DNA of 64,000 bases from Rhizophagus irregularis (GCF_026210795.1 NC_089455.1:558001-622000); one strand, 5' to 3'; shown: positions 31,185-45,804, counted from the first letter of the stretch. Numbers and translations: made by a program. The notes: generated by a model not told the origin, from the letters alone.

Positions 31185-32816
31185 ATGGAAACTCCAAACA
31201 ATCAAAGAAACAAATTTTTTTTTCAATCAAAAAGAGAGTCGGAAGTGTTAGCAAAGCGAAAGTTTGACCTAATTGAGTTTGCAGAAGCATTAGAAGAAGG
31301 TCCTAAGTCAACACCAAAGAAGTGTCGCACTCATTTTCCACTTTCGGAAAAATTTTTATCTAAAAGGCATTCAGATGAAGCTTTAAGAGATTTATCAGGA
31401 TGTAAAAAATGGCGTCAACAAAACCTAGATAAGGGTAAGAGGAAAGATATGCTCGATAAATTCTTTTTGTCGTCATCAACTATCGTCAAAGCCATGAAAA
31501 TGGATGAAATTGACGAATTTTTCACATCTGCAACAATTTCGTTCAAACCGATTGAAAAACATTATGACGATGCTACTACCGGATTCATAAACAAATTCAC
31601 AACATCATTTGCTCATATATTGAGTAAAGAGTATTTCGATAGGACAACATTCGAGGATAGACGTAATTATCAATTATTTGATTACACTATTTTGAATTTT
31701 TAAAATTTCTACCATTTATTTAATACAGAATTTTTTTTAGAGATCTTTGTTCCTGAACAGTATTCCAATGAAATATATTTTGATGAAGAATTTGTAAATA
31801 AAGAAAAGCTCGGTGAGGGAGAATTTTCCGAGGTTTATAAATGTGCCATAAAAAAAACGGGACATAAATGTGTGGTGAAGAAGTCGAAGGTGCCTTTCAA
31901 AAGCCCTTTAAATAGACAAGAACGACTCGAGGAGGTGGAAATTCATTATAAAGTCGGTAAACACCAAAATATAGTTGAACTCATAGGTGCTTGGGAACAA
32001 AGAGGTTACCTCTACTTACAAACCGAATTATGCGAGAAAGGCAGGCAAGTAACGATATACTTATTATTTTGAATTTTATGTTAAACAAACTGATGAGTAT
32101 TACTATAATAGTCTTGCAGCTTTGATAAAGGATCGTAAAAAGAGCAATAGGTTCTTTTCAGAAGAGGAAATTTGGCAGATAATTAATAGCATTAAATTGG
32201 TAAGTTTTAATAAAAATGTAATAAGGTGGTGAATATTACTCAGCAGTAATTTTATTTAGGCTTTCGCTCATTTACATGGGAAATCAATTATACACTTGGA
32301 CGTTAAGCCGGAGAATATTCTCATAAAGAAAATGAATTGTCACAATATATATAAACTTGTCGATTTTGGCTGTGCCACATCAATTCCACCGGTCGGTATC
32401 TTTTTTTTTAAAAAAAAATTTTATATATATATTATTAAATTACAAATACAAATATAGAGAAAAGGTTTTGACAAGGACGGCGATCGACGTTATTTATCTA
32501 ATGATGCGCTTAACGGAACATATTCACCAGGTGCTGATTGGTTCAGGTATGAATAAATGTACTATCGTAACTATATCTATTATTTTTTATTTATAATGTT
32601 TTTTTTATTAATTATAGTCTTGGGATTACTATTCTCGAATTAGCTACACTCAGACGAATGGAAGACAACGGTGAAATTTACCAACGACTTCGTAGGGGTG
32701 ACTTGACTGATTATAAGGAACAATTATTGATGTATAGTGAAAAATTAGAAAGAGCTATTGAATTAATGCTCTCGCCAAATCCTGAAGAGCGCTATGTTGA
32801 CGCATTTTTTATTTAG
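31185..32816 (+). CDS. WEE1: Wee1-family protein kinase
   Basis: Six exons (31185-31662, 31741-32044, 32112-32199, 32260-32391, 32458-32546, 32618-32816) give 429 residues in frame. The N-terminal third is basic and probably regulatory. The kinase domain has a glycine loop LGEGEFSEVYKC, lysine in CVVKKSK, hinge YLQTELCEKGS, catalytic loop HLDVKPENI, DFG in VDFGCA, and the Wee1-typical segment GDRRYLSNDALNG followed by SPGADWFSLGITILELA. Wee1 phosphorylates the CDK inhibitory tyrosine and delays mitosis. The second intron (32045-32111) uses a GC donor (AG|GCAAGT) with a normal AG; no in-frame GT donor fits. The fourth donor (GTCGGT) is weak. The gene lies next to APC2 in the same orientation. 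Confidence 0.9.
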
Positions 32817-33271
32817 ATGTTTTTAGAGGAAAATTCTTATAACTTGGTATCGGGAGAATAAATCTCCCACATGTGTATGAAACCATTATTTCTAATATGT
32901 AATATTTAATAATTTTTACTATTTACAAGTATAATAAATTGAAAATTCGGTTTAGAATTTTTTGTATTTTTATTTTAACATCAGTATCTTATCTGTTATC
33001 CGAGAATTCAATATTTTAACTTGACTAATAAAGGAGTATGATTTTAAATTGTCATATAAGTTCGGTATATAGGGAAATATATGTATTTAACTAGCCAAAT
33101 GAATAAATTAAAATTAGACAACTATTTGAAAAAGAAATTAGTTATCAATGATATCAAATATTTATTTATAGATCCGCATACATAGTCAGTAAATAATATA
33201 ATTTTAACCAGAAATAGGTATTCTACGGGCTGATCATACTAATTATAATATATATTTATATATTAAATTTA
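32817..33271. other. Convergent intergenic region WEE1/URB1
   Basis: AT-rich sequence between two convergent genes, presumably holding both 3' untranslated regions. No further feature seen. Confidence 0.4.
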
Positions 33272-36200
33272 TTAAACTTCAATATCCATTTCTTTTTCTT
33301 CTGTACCATAATTCCTTTTATCAGCCAAGCACTCAATAATCCATTTTCTTGCTTCAATACTAACGCTACATCTTAAAGACCTTCCTATAATTTTCTTTAC
33401 AAGATCGTCTTCAAACGTATTACAGCTTATAACTATCATCTCAAACATCATCCTGATTATTTCTTTATACATTTTGACTATATCATGATCCATTGTATAA
33501 AGTTCATCCAAATTATCCGTTAATGAAGGATTAAAATTATGTTGTATTTCTGTTGGATCTGATAAAGATGCACTATTTATAACGTCCATGGGATTCAAGT
33601 GTATTTCACATTTTTCTACTAAAGAAATCAGAATCGACGCGTTATATTGTGATAAAATATTGCCTGGCATAGGAGATATTAATGTTAAATAATGAAATAT
33701 TCGAAGAATTGAGTTTAAGTAATTAAGCGTCCATAATAACGTTTTTTCTTCAACATTTCTAATTCCTTCTATTTCGAATAATTAATTAGTTAGTAGATCA
33801 TACATTTATAAATATAAAATCTAATAAATGCAATATAGAAAAATTTACCTAACGATCTTAATAATCCAGTTAAAATACAAATAGATTGTTTAATTAGAGT
33901 ACAATTTGACCATTGTAAAGCAGAATTTTTACATCCAAGTAAAACTCTCAATAAAATTCTTGATCCAAATAATGATTGTTCGGATAATGATGAAATACAT
34001 ATATGATATATCCATGTTAATAATCCTTGATTTTTCATCATATTTGTAATAACTTTTGGAATCGAAGCTGCTTGAAATAAAATCTAATATAAAAAAAAAT
34101 TTAATAAGAAAATTATATTTAAAAATTACGCTTTACTAAAATATTTTATAATACCTCGATAATAAGCTTGCGGGTTATATTATCTGCTAATGGGGAAGTA
34201 TAATAACAAGATATTATATTCCAAATATGTCTTCTATTAAATATCTTATAATCCTACGAAAATATATATATATATATTCTTTTTATTAATATTTTTAAAA
34301 ATGATTATTTTTAAATTTTTTGATATGCTTACATCGTATGTTTTTAATCCAGCAGATAAAAGTCTTAAAATCCAAACTTTTTCTTTTTGATAATTATTAG
34401 TAGAAGATTGAAATAAACTATAAAACATTGGTATATCTTTTAAATCCAAAAATGGTCTTTGTAATAAAAATCTGTTAATAAGAGGATACATAAAATGTCC
34501 AGGATTCATGAATATATATAAAGAATGTGCTATAAATATTGTTATTATTGTTGGAATTCTTTGTATATCATCATTATCACGATTTGTTATTGAATTTTTC
34601 AATAAATTCAAAAGTAATAAAATTTGCTTTTTTTCTCGAAAATTTGTAGTCTATAATAAAAGGAATTGTAATTATATATTATATTATACGAAAAAAAAAA
34701 ACATTTAATATTTGCATACCTCTAATAAAACATAAAATTCATCTAGTAAATAATATGCAATTCTTCGCACATTAATAACTAAAGATGATGTAGCAACAAC
34801 GATAAATCCTAAAGCATTAATCTCAATAAACTTTCTACAATCCAATAAATTACCATATGATAATAAACTGGCAAATAATGGTAAAAAATAAGATAAATCA
34901 TAAACAGATATTTTTTTCTCCATAATTATTATTGAAAAATTATTATCAAATAATAATTTTTCTATATAATTGTAATCAATTTCCAATTCCAATTCTTTAT
35001 CAATTGGAAAATGTGTAAAACTTCTCATCATAAACATTGGATCTATTAATTCTAATGTTTCCACTAAAATTCTTTGTCCTATAATTAAATTTTTTTTATC
35101 AAATTGATATTTGTTATTCAATGTTGATAAATTTGTTTTCCATTTAATTGCAGAAGATATAATTGATACTTTTGTTGTTTTTTCATATAATATAAAAATA
35201 TCTAATAATAATTGATCTGATACTGATGTTGTTGCATTATAAATAGGTAAAAGTGAAACCAAATATGATAATTTACAACATTCTTTGGAGTTTATGTGAT
35301 ATATTAAATTGAGTAAATAACATATTATAGGTCTTATAGTATATATTGAAGATTCTGTTGATTCAGTTGATGATTCTGATGAATTGATCAAAATATTAAA
35401 TTGAGGATTATTTATTATAGCTTCTATAACTTTATCCAATGAAGGGCCAAATACGTTCTATATAAATAAAAAAAAATATGTTATTAAATTTATTTAATTA
35501 AAAAATTACAATTAATAAAAATACCTTTTTATTATATGCAAATTTAATTAATGAAATAATACAATTTAATATTGTTGGATCTTCAAATTTCTTTTCCAAA
35601 AGTACAAAAATAAATTCACCAATTATATTTGCATCAAGACTTGAAGATTTAGGTACGCAAAGCTTTATTAATATATCTAATATAATAAATAGTAAGTTAA
35701 TATATATAGGTATATACAAAAAAAAAATTATCATCATCTTACCAATTTTTCCAAAAATAGTTTGAATAAATTTAATATTATATTTCTTATACTCATCTTT
35801 TTCTATAAATAATGTTGCATAATGCAAATAATTTGAAATGAATTTTTTTAATTCATTTTCATTGTAATAATTAATATTATTTATAAAATAACATTCAACT
35901 ATACAAAGAAAATCCAAATTAAATAAATCTGAAGATAAATTATTTTTAATATTATTTTCCAAATTATCAAGAACTTGTTTGGAAGGACTTAGATTTAATA
36001 ATGCACAAGTTATCAAAGCATAAATTGATGGATTCTCTTGCATTATTATTGACTTTGAAATATTTTGAAGAAATTTTAATGCAAATAATTCGGATATTTT
36101 ATGAATAGATTTCTTTTCATTCTCTTTAGCTAATTTTGTCCAAGTTACTCCAATATATTTAAAATCCAATGAATTTGTGTGAATTGTTGAGATAATTTCC

Positions 36201-39200
36201 AATAATGAATTAACTAAGATTACTATATCAGAAATAGCAATTTGTTCTAAAAAATTCTGATTATTTAAAGTCCAATAAACAAATAATTCTCTAATGTCTG
36301 AAGTGCATAGCATAAGGTGTCCAATAATTTTAGCTCTATTACTATTTAAATTATCCAGAAAATATTGAGTAACCTTCATACATTTACTTATAATAGGATG
36401 AAATAATTGTTGTTCTGAATTATATAATATATAATTATTTTTTTTCTCAATTAATCCAGATGGCAAATAATTTTCAATGATTTGTAAGATTATAGAATCC
36501 ATTTCAACTATATGACATGAAAAAAATTCCAAAAGAATTTCTTCATTAATTTGTATAATTAGTAAAGTATTAGATAATTTGTTTAACAAAAAAGAAAGAA
36601 ATTTCTTGTAATGCTTATTATTATTAATGTACTTATTATTATAAAATCTAGACTCTAAAGTACTTAAAAAAAGTTGAAATGTTTCCTCTTCATTCCAAAA
36701 GTTGTTGAATTTGTAACATAATGTAAATGTCTGTAAAAATAATTGTTATAAATATTATAAATATAAAACAATTTTTTTAAAACAAATTAAATTTAATTAT
36801 AAATTACTTACCTTTTCATATATTAACGTATTTTTGTTTTTATATAAATCAACTGAATTTATTATATATAAAAGTTGATTGAACAACTTATTTTTAAATG
36901 GTTGAAGACTATTTAAAGCCTTTGCACTGTGTGTTTTCCATACTATACTTTTAATTTCTCTATTTGTAAAATAAACAACAAGCTCTGCAATAACTAATAT
37001 AATAAATAAAGACTATTAATATACTATAACCATTACTATAACCATTAAATAATATAACAAAAAATCAATACTTACATTCGTCCAAAATAGAATAATTCTT
37101 AAAATTCAAAGTAGATTGTTGACTTTCAGACATACTTGCTAAGAAAAATGGTAACAAATCTTGTTCAAATATTAAAATTATAATATCATTAAAAATCTTC
37201 GATATATCTTCATCCTCTACTTCTTCAGTAACTTTTTCAATAATTATCTTTAACAAATTAAAACAAGTTTGCAATTTTTGTATTGATGAATTATAGTAAG
37301 AAACTGATAACAATACTTTTGTAGTAACTAAAATTTGTTTTGTTATGCGAAATATATGTTGTAAAGATGTGGATTGTAATGATTTAATTAAAATCAAACT
37401 AATGTTCTTATCAGCCAAATAGGAAGGAAATGAGTTGTCAAATAAAATAGAAAAAGGAATCAAATTTAATAATTCAATAAATGAATTTAACGAATCTATT
37501 CTACTAAATATAAAATTAACGTTAATATAAACCAATTTTTTTTTTAAAAAAAAATCTTTAATATCTACCTTGTTTCAACATTATTAGGCAAAACATTATT
37601 ATTCTCTTTATTAAAAGAAAATATATAATAATCAATTACTTCTTTAATGGTTTGAATATCGAATAAACTACTTGAACCTGGATATCTCTCACAAATATAT
37701 TCCAAAATGGGTTCAAACTTTATCCATACTAAAATATTTTTGACATAATTTACAATTTCCACTAAGTTTCTTTCAAAAATCAATGTAGGTAGTATGTAAA
37801 GCATATCAAGAAATTTAGACCTTGCTTTAGTAATGTCAGCAGGGCTTTTATCTAATAAATAAAAATAATCTTAATTCGAAATATGAATATATCTTAAATA
37901 AAAATAATCATTCTACCATTTTACCTCTTAAGATTTCCAAACACAATTTTTCAGCTTTCATCAGATTTTGATTTAATACATTAAGCTCCTCTTGTGGGAT
38001 TTCAGAAATTATGACAGGAATGTCTACTATTTTATTAACACTAAAAGGCTCTTCATTTTGATATTTATATAAACTTGAAATATGCTTCAAACTTGAAATA
38101 TACTCATCAATATTCCATTTTCCTCTACATTCAAGAAATCCGATACTTTTAAGTCCAATATTATTTTCTAATTGTTTAATATATTCATCAAGATAATATA
38201 CTAATATCTGCTTGGAAAATAATTTCTTAAATAACATATGTAAGAATGACATGATTTCAATTTTGTTATTCGTAATATTTTTATAATTCCTTACAAGTGT
38301 CACTATTAGTGGACTAAATGGATAAGAAATATTTGAGTTTTTAGAAATGTCTTGAAATTTTAAATATAGTTCAACATCCTTTTTGGTTTCTCCATCGCCA
38401 ACTGTATCCTTTCTCCTTTCATTTACATTATTTACAACTTGATTTAAATTATCAATATATGAATTAGGATCCTTTAGAAATGATGTAAAACAACTGTCAA
38501 GAAATTGTAAAACAACTGCTTGGCCATTGAATTTTTCAACATCTATATTCTCAGGAAAGATTCGAGGTAAAGAATCCAACCAAATTGAAACTTCGTCTGG
38601 GTCATGTTGGAAAATTATAGAATTGGAAAGTAACTGCTCAAGTATATGTTGTGTAATTGAACGGATCTGTGTATAAGATGTGGTCAAATATATCTTTAAA
38701 AGTGTTCGAAGGTGATTAAATTCTAAAATGAAATTAATAAATACGTGGTTCCATAAGTAATTAGCTAAAAAATAAATAAATAAAAGCGAATATATATAAA
38801 ACTTACCTGGATTTATTGTCCAATTAGATTTAGCAACTAAAAATAATAATTCCAATATATTTAATTGAAGGACTAATTGATACTCTTGAAAATCCATTGG
38901 GATCAAATTATCAACATTCAATTTTACTTCCGTTACCATTTTTGGAAAATTAAGATGATAAAACTTGATTAATTTTAAAATACATTCATGCATCATATTA
39001 TTTCTTATTTGCTCATCACTATCCTCATTTCTCTTCATATTTAATAACAAATCTTTATACAAACTCAAAAGAATCTGAATATCAGGAATTCTATGCATCA
39101 TTTCTTCATATAAAGAATCAATCATCTGATTCCATTTTAATGATCCCGCTTTATTAATTAAATGTACAACAGTGTCCAACTTTTGAATCGCCAAATATAA

Positions 39201-41126
39201 AACAATCATAGTTTTGTATTTGATTAGTGAACTGGAATGATTAAGACATTCGACCAAAGTAATTTGATCAAATATTTTTGGAAGTATATTGTCCAAAATA
39301 GTGTTTAACTCTGGGGGATTTTCTGGATAAGTTTGTGTATTCGGAATGTAAAGTGAAGGAAAAGGTAACATTATTATCTTTTGAATCAAAGTCATATTTG
39401 TCAACCACTTGTATGAAAGATTAGGTTTGAAAGAAAGTTTTGATGCATCCCAATATCTACAATAAAATTTTTTAATTAATAAAATTATGCAATAAAATTT
39501 ATCAAAACAAGTTATACTAACGGTTTAACTAATTCTGGACATGTTTCCAAAATTTTCAACAAAAGTTCTTGTTGACGTAAATCTTGCGTTGGCTTCAGTA
39601 ATTTAATAAATTGGAGCAATATTATATTATGTACTTTCATATGCCTCTCATTTGTCTCATCTATTGATGCGTTAAAGGATGCATTCATAAAATTAAAAGG
39701 ATACAATCCTGCATCACGAAAGCAGATTCCTACGCCAGGCGTGCAACAAATTGATAACAAAAATTGATGAATAATATTTGCTACAATATTATCAGATTCA
39801 GGCTGTTCTGGCTCACGCCTATTATAAAGAAGTAAAAGCTATGGATCATAAGTCAGTATTCTGCAATTTAGAAAATCCAAAAAATCTATGAAGAAAAAAA
39901 ATCAAATTTAATATTTTATTACTTTATTGAAAAGCCACGTATTGTTGAAAAACGATAATTTTATTTTTCGGTTGATATCATTATCAAGGATTATGTAGTT
40001 ATAAACTTTTCTAAACACTTCATCAACAAACTATAAATCAAAAAAATTAAAATAGTTGAAATAAGAATTAACCAATTAAGAATTTGAGAAACTTAAGGAC
40101 GATATATCATTTACTTACTTCATATGAATCATTTGATAATCCTTTAAATATTGAACTTACAAAATCTTTGATTTCCAATATATTTGATTTGATTTTTGCA
40201 TCTCCATGTACAAAGAATGATAAAATAAATCGAACATACAATGTCCGAATGTCTAAATAAAAGGAAAGGATGATTTGAATACAAATTTAGTGTTAAATTA
40301 AACTATTAAATTAACCAACCATTTTGTACATGAAACGACTTTAATTTGTCTTTTGGTGTATTTCTTCTGATATTTAATAATCTTTCTAGTTCCTAATAAT
40401 ATATGCATCAGTAAACAAATCTCAATTTTTTCAATCAATAAAAGTTATATACCTTAAGATTAAGATTATAAGTAAATGATTCTAGTAATTCCTTTGTGGT
40501 TACAAGGTCATGGGAATTCATTACAATTAATAGTTTTAAAGTATTTTGACATAGAGGTAATTTTTCAGAAGATAAACTATTCCTAATTATTTTCATGTAA
40601 TTTCGTATAATATTACGAATTATTATTGTTCCCGTAGGTTTTAATGAAGGAACGGTTGTTGTAAATTTTATAATTTTTGAAAATAAATCGGGCATCGAAA
40701 GTTCCAGTCTTGTTAGATTATTCTTTAAAAAAAAAATATGTTATCAGTTTTATTTAAATATGGAATAATATAATAATTATTTGCTAAAAAACTTACACGT
40801 AATTGCATATCCCATATTCTAAATAATTCTTTACAGTCTGTAGAAGTTTGTAAATATTCATAAACTATTGAAAATTTTTCATCATTGCTTAGATCAATAT
40901 CTTTTGTACTTTTGTCTTTTGAGTAACTAAAGTGTTGTTTGAATCTATTAATTCCTTTAAGATTTAACAATAACGGAAAAAATAAATTTGATCAATATAT
41001 CGCAAAGTAAAAAAAAAAATTAATAATTATATCCAAATAGTTACCTTGATACAATATTTCAGTATTATCAGAGTTCAAGAATTCTTGTAAATCTTTTGAG
41101 GATTTGAAAACTTCCCAATTTGCCAT
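33272..41126 (-). CDS. URB1: URB1/NPA1-like nucleolar pre-ribosomal protein
   Basis: A very large gene of about 20 exons, roughly 2000 residues. It starts MANWEVFKSSKDLQEFLNSD at 41126. The second exon gives GINRFKQHFSYSKDKSTKDI. The next exons form the Npa1-type N-terminal region: NLTRLELSMPDLFSKIIKFT, IIIRNIIRNYMKIIRNSLSS, CQNTLKLLIVMNSHDLVTTK. The rest is alpha-helical, HEAT-like and low in sequence conservation, with a CCTPGVGICFRDAGLYPFN segment near 39720. The end is EARKWIIECLADKRNYGTEE. Npa1/URB1 acts in early assembly of the 60S subunit in the nucleolus, in a complex with helicase Dbp6 and other Npa factors. Many introns are short and exon edges were inferred from frame, so internal boundaries are approximate. 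Next on the same strand upstream is RRN3. Confidence 0.8.
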
Positions 41127-43732
41127 TTTGAGTTGTAACAGAAGTAAAACTTTTTTTTCTGATAATCTCTGTAACGCGATGTCAAAAGCATGACTGTACG
41201 ACCGAAAATCTGGATATCGTAAGAATTACCCAATCAGGTTCGAGAAGCACTAAAATTAAATTTGTCCAAAATAAAACTCGATTATAGTTTAAGTGGGAGG
41301 ATTTTATGAAAGGATTTGCTCAGGTATCCATGCAAATGGAGTCATCCTTGACAGGACATAAGCACAAAGCCAATCAAATAGATAATGAGCAAGAATGTAC
41401 AAATCAAAGCAGAAAAGGTCCTTGCCTGTATTGTATGGCTATTAGAAGAGGCACAAAAACCAATGAAGATTCACAAAGAAGAGATAGGGATTTAAAAAGG
41501 TCAAGTCATCAAGTAATCTTGGGTTAGAACTTGCCTTTAGGATGTAATAGTTATCATAAAGTTCACCATCTATCGCAGGCATAGACCAAAACTATTGTAT
41601 TTTATTTTTGTGTTACATCAACGTTATAATGTAATAAAAAATATTTTTACAAAATGTCATTTATTTTTCGTTATAGCTGTTTGTACTTATATTCCGTGCA
41701 CAATCTATGATATTTAAAATAGACCCAACATCGGGGTACTTCAACATTCATGTCATTATCTGAAATAAAGATTAAGTGTGGTTAAAGTAGTTTCATCAGT
41801 GCTTTCAAGATCCCCACTTCTTGGTAAAAAGCCACCTCGGCATCGTCTGATATCATAGGAGCATTTTTCGATATTTCTTTAACATCGTCCTCAAGCCAAT
41901 CAAAGTAGATTTTACAGGCATTTTTTAAAGCTACCAACCTACTTCGTTATCTCTTGCAAGTATTGTTGCTAAGTCACAGGAAAAAAAATATTATGAGCCG
42001 AACTTGCTTCATTAACAACAAAGTTGATACTTTCAACGACACACTCTTTACTATATAATTCTTTCTCCAGTTTTTTACTTGCTCTTTCATTTTGCTATTC
42101 AGCATTTTTTGCTCTTTTCCCACTTTTTTATTCAAATTTTTTTTGAGTATATTACTGTATAATATTTATTTTTCACATTTATATATAATATAAAATTATA
42201 AATAATGATTACCAGCTGAGCTTAATATAATGTAGGTCAAAATTGTTATAATTCTGGAGGAAGGATTTTATGATATATGATGTTTAATATTGGAATTGAC
42301 GTATTATCTTAATCTTTATTGTAAAATATATGTGCAAGTCAATTAGTACCGTATAAATGTATAATGGGCTAAGTCTAATACTCAGTTTTACTTAATATAA
42401 TATAATATAATATACATTTATAATTATTTACATAGATTTCTAAGTCTCTAATACTATTTATGCGAATTTTATCAGGCTAAATAGAAATCATATATCAGTT
42501 AAAAAAAAAGTTAATTAGTTAATATTTTTTTTTAATAAATGAATAAAATTTTTAATTTTATTTTCGTGTACATAATTATGAAAGGTTACGAAATTCATTT
42601 TACATATACATATTTCAATATTTCATGTGAGAGTCTGAGAGAGCTCCATTGTTATTATGATTTTGATCAAGAAATTATTTTTTATAATAAACCTTAATGT
42701 GATTAAAATATTTTGTAATTCTATCCTAATCAAACATGATGATTTATTTGTTCAGTCGATTAGGAATATGCGGGATTTTATCGAATCGTTATTAGTATCA
42801 TTAATTCCTACTGGTCACCAACTCATGACCGAAGTTATTGGAAATACTGTACAAAATTTGTTTATCATTTTTAAAACCTATTGTAATAAAGAAAAATAAT
42901 GATACGTAATTTTTTCGTATCTTATATAAATAAGACACGAATTGAATTCATAAGGAAGTGCTACTCTTATCAGATCAATTAGGATTAGAATTAAGATAAC
43001 GTTTCTAAATCTGTCTCACTTCTCGGCTCGTCATTATTATAATAACTTAAGAAAAGTGTACAAATTTTTTATAAAAAATGATTTTTAATATAACGAATTT
43101 TAAAGTAAGACTTTGTAATTCGAATTTAAATATTAGGACGAATATAATAAATCATTAATGAATTTTATCACGTGATATTTGTTAGTCGACAGTCACTTGC
43201 ACGACTAACATAAGATCGACAACAAAAATACAATCCAATATAGTTTAATTGTGGTAAATTTTATAATATTGTTCTAAATTGTCAGAATAATGGTATAATG
43301 ATTTGTCGAGATTTTGACCTGTCAAGGTTGTTCTTGTGTCAGTCTATTTCTATAGTAAAATTATTCAGTTCATTATATCCAATATCGAGATTTTATTAGT
43401 ACGAACAAGATTTATTATAAAGTGAACTGGTGAAATAAAAAAAAAGATCACTATAAGCCAAATTTACTATATCGAGCTTCGTCACGATCTTTGACTGTAA
43501 TGTAGTTAAAGAAAAACTTTTTTAAGAAACATTTTTATTTATTTAATAACTTCTTTTCATCAAATTTCATTTTTTAGAATGAGTGATTTAAACTGAATGG
43601 TTGTTCTTGAAGAAATAAAGAATTATTGTTTTGAATGGCTTGAAAATTAATAGTTTAGATCTTTATTATTTAAATGAAAATATTTTAGCTAGCAGAATAA
43701 CATTTAATTTTTTTTTTTTTTGTGTCTTTCAA
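41127..43732. other. Intergenic region between URB1 and RRN3
   Basis: Mostly AT-rich. It contains a broken minus-strand coding remnant (41770-42105). A perfect hairpin GTTAGTCG…CGACTAAC lies at 43181-43209, just after a TCACGTGA site near 43168. Open stretches at 41306-41527 and 42657-42899 show no recognisable family and are not called as genes. Confidence 0.4.
41770..42105 (-). pseudogene. Frameshifted remnant of an unknown protein
   Basis: The minus strand reads as protein-like sequence in two frames: KLEKELYSKECVVESINFVV and ASSAHNIFFSCDLATILARD, then after a frame change and stops LVALKNACKIYFDWLEDDVK and PMISDDAEVAFYQEVGILKA. The amphipathic, charged composition differs from the AT-rich surroundings. 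Stops and at least one frameshift make it a pseudogene. No family recognised; it could be a fragment of a fungal multigene family. Confidence 0.4.
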
Positions 43733-45804
43733 TTATTCCTCCTCATCTGATTTTTCCGGGATTTCTTCCCAAACCTGATATAGCCCTTCCAAATAAGTTT
43801 GAGAAGTCTTCAGTCGGAAAGGATCGAATGGAAAGTACTCCCCCATCGACAAAACAGAATCGTTCTTAATTTTAGTACATTTATATTCCTTACATGTCAT
43901 AAACCCTATGGATTTTGCAATAAATGTGAACATTTTAACTGTATTCTCAGCGCAAAACTATAAAGTATAAAATAAATTAAACTATCAATCAGTACAATTA
44001 AATACTTGAATAAGTATATTAAATTAATAATTATGTTATTATGTTTAACTTACTTTTAAGGGGCAGAATACTGATTCAACGATATCTTTTAATTCTTTAA
44101 TCTCCTCGTTCCAAATATTATTTCCTGAAGTGGTATTACGAAAATCTCTCCATCGAAAACAAAATACGTACATTACCGTTTGAACAATACGATAAAACTT
44201 TTCGTGTTTCGATTCATCTCGAACATGTATGAGATTTTTATGAGCGGAAACATAATTTTTTGCCCACCCTATCAAAGCTCGCATGCACTGCATTACATCA
44301 TCATCGTCTAAATATTTAGCACGAGCAATATATGATGCAATGTACTGTGCGGCAGCTTCTCTAGTAATTTCCTTTCCTTCATCATCAATTAATTTATCAA
44401 GGAGTAACTTAATGAATCGACTTGCATACAATTTGTCCAATGAAAAATACCAAAATGGTATGAATTGAATATATCGTGACTTGATAGTATATAATATACT
44501 TTCCTTGAATATTGTAAAAATAGTTTCAGTTAATTTCGTTCGTTGTTCTCGAGTTCCATTTTTGTGAGAATAATCAAGATAATCTAACACTAGTTTGATA
44601 ATACAATCTAATTTTTGGATTCCATTTGCAATATCAACAGCAATGACAATAGGTGCAGAATCTTCAATGTCCGAATCAGAATTGTCCGCATTTGTGTCAT
44701 TAAAAATTTCAAAATCTGGCTCTTCAGGTTTTGACTTGTAAAAATCAGTCGATCCGTCTTGAGAAGTGTGAAGGTCTATGTTAAGTTTATTTAAACCCTC
44801 CTCCATATCTTCGATCTCATCAATTTGTCCCTGAACTTCAGTCTATTATCCAAACAAAAAAAAATGAAATATTATATACAATTTTCTTTTTTTTTAATTG
44901 AATATAAATGAAACGCACTTACGTCTAATTCAATCATTCGCTCAAATATTAAAGTCAAGATTTTATGTTGTAAAGACGGAGTGTATTCTATTAATTGTAA
45001 TAAATTTTTTACATACACTATATATGCTCCAAGAGATTCTCGTTTATGTGGAAATTCCCTATATAGTACATGAAAAAGATCCTTTTCTTCTTGTGGAATA
45101 CTTGGAAGAAGAGTTTTGATCGCATAATGTACTTTGCCGTGTATTTTTTCCATTTTTGACACTTCGTCTTCTTCTGCAAGATATAATAAAAAATTAACAT
45201 AATATTTGTATAACCTTGTATAACAGATTATATAAAAATTAAGCAAGCTTACTATAAAGAAAATTTTGGACCAACATTTCTAACATTGCTTCTGTACAAG
45301 ATGGATAAACTGCCACCAAGTTGGCTAACATCATCACGTACGCAATGGCCAAGTTATTATCATGATTTGTCCAATTAAAATTCAATAAAGTATAGACAAG
45401 ATCTGAGCAAGTAGCATCGAATTTATGCATAATTCGAGAAAAAGCCAAACACCATAATCTTAATTTTTTTGGATTTGGATTGACATTCGAAATATCGTTT
45501 ATTTGACGAATCAGCTCATAGAAGGGACTCTTATTACCCTATACATGTATAATAATCATAATATTAACGTACGTATATATTATAATTTTATATGTCACAA
45601 CAACTAACATACCTCTTTCTTTTGTTTAATTGCATCTTCAATGACTCTTGTCATCATTATAAGTTCTTGTTTCCGTATACTTGATTCATCTTCACTTTTC
45701 GCTTGTGGTTTCTCAAATAAACTATTCTTTTCAGCCAGATTTGGACGAGATAAGATTGCATTATAGCGAACGGACTTTATTTTCATAGACTTTGAAGCAG
45801 GCAT
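43733..45804 (-). CDS. RRN3: RRN3, RNA polymerase I initiation factor
   Basis: Multi-exon gene of about 600 residues. It starts MPASKSMKIKSVRYNAIL at 45804. Later exons contain GNKSPFYELIRQINDISN, MLANLVAVYPSCTEAMLEML, YREFPHKRESLGAYIVYVKN and the family core FIPFWYFSLDKLYASRFIKL, then AAAQYIASYIARAKYL and YVFCFRWRDF. The end is LEGLYQVWEEIPEKSDEEE. RRN3 (TIF-IA) is the HEAT-repeat factor that bridges Pol I to the rDNA promoter complex in the nucleolus. A central acidic insert (NADNSDSDIEDSAP) matches the phospho-regulated acidic loop seen in other RRN3 proteins; regulation here is inferred. The long exon at 44045-44806 holds the core. Confidence 0.9.

Noticed and set aside
41306-41527. 73-residue open stretch upstream of URB1
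   Set aside because: Charged composition but no recognised domain, no neighbouring exons and no conserved motif.
42657-42899. 80-residue open stretch in the URB1-RRN3 gap
   Set aside because: No family features. It could be chance or a decayed fragment; not supportable as a gene.
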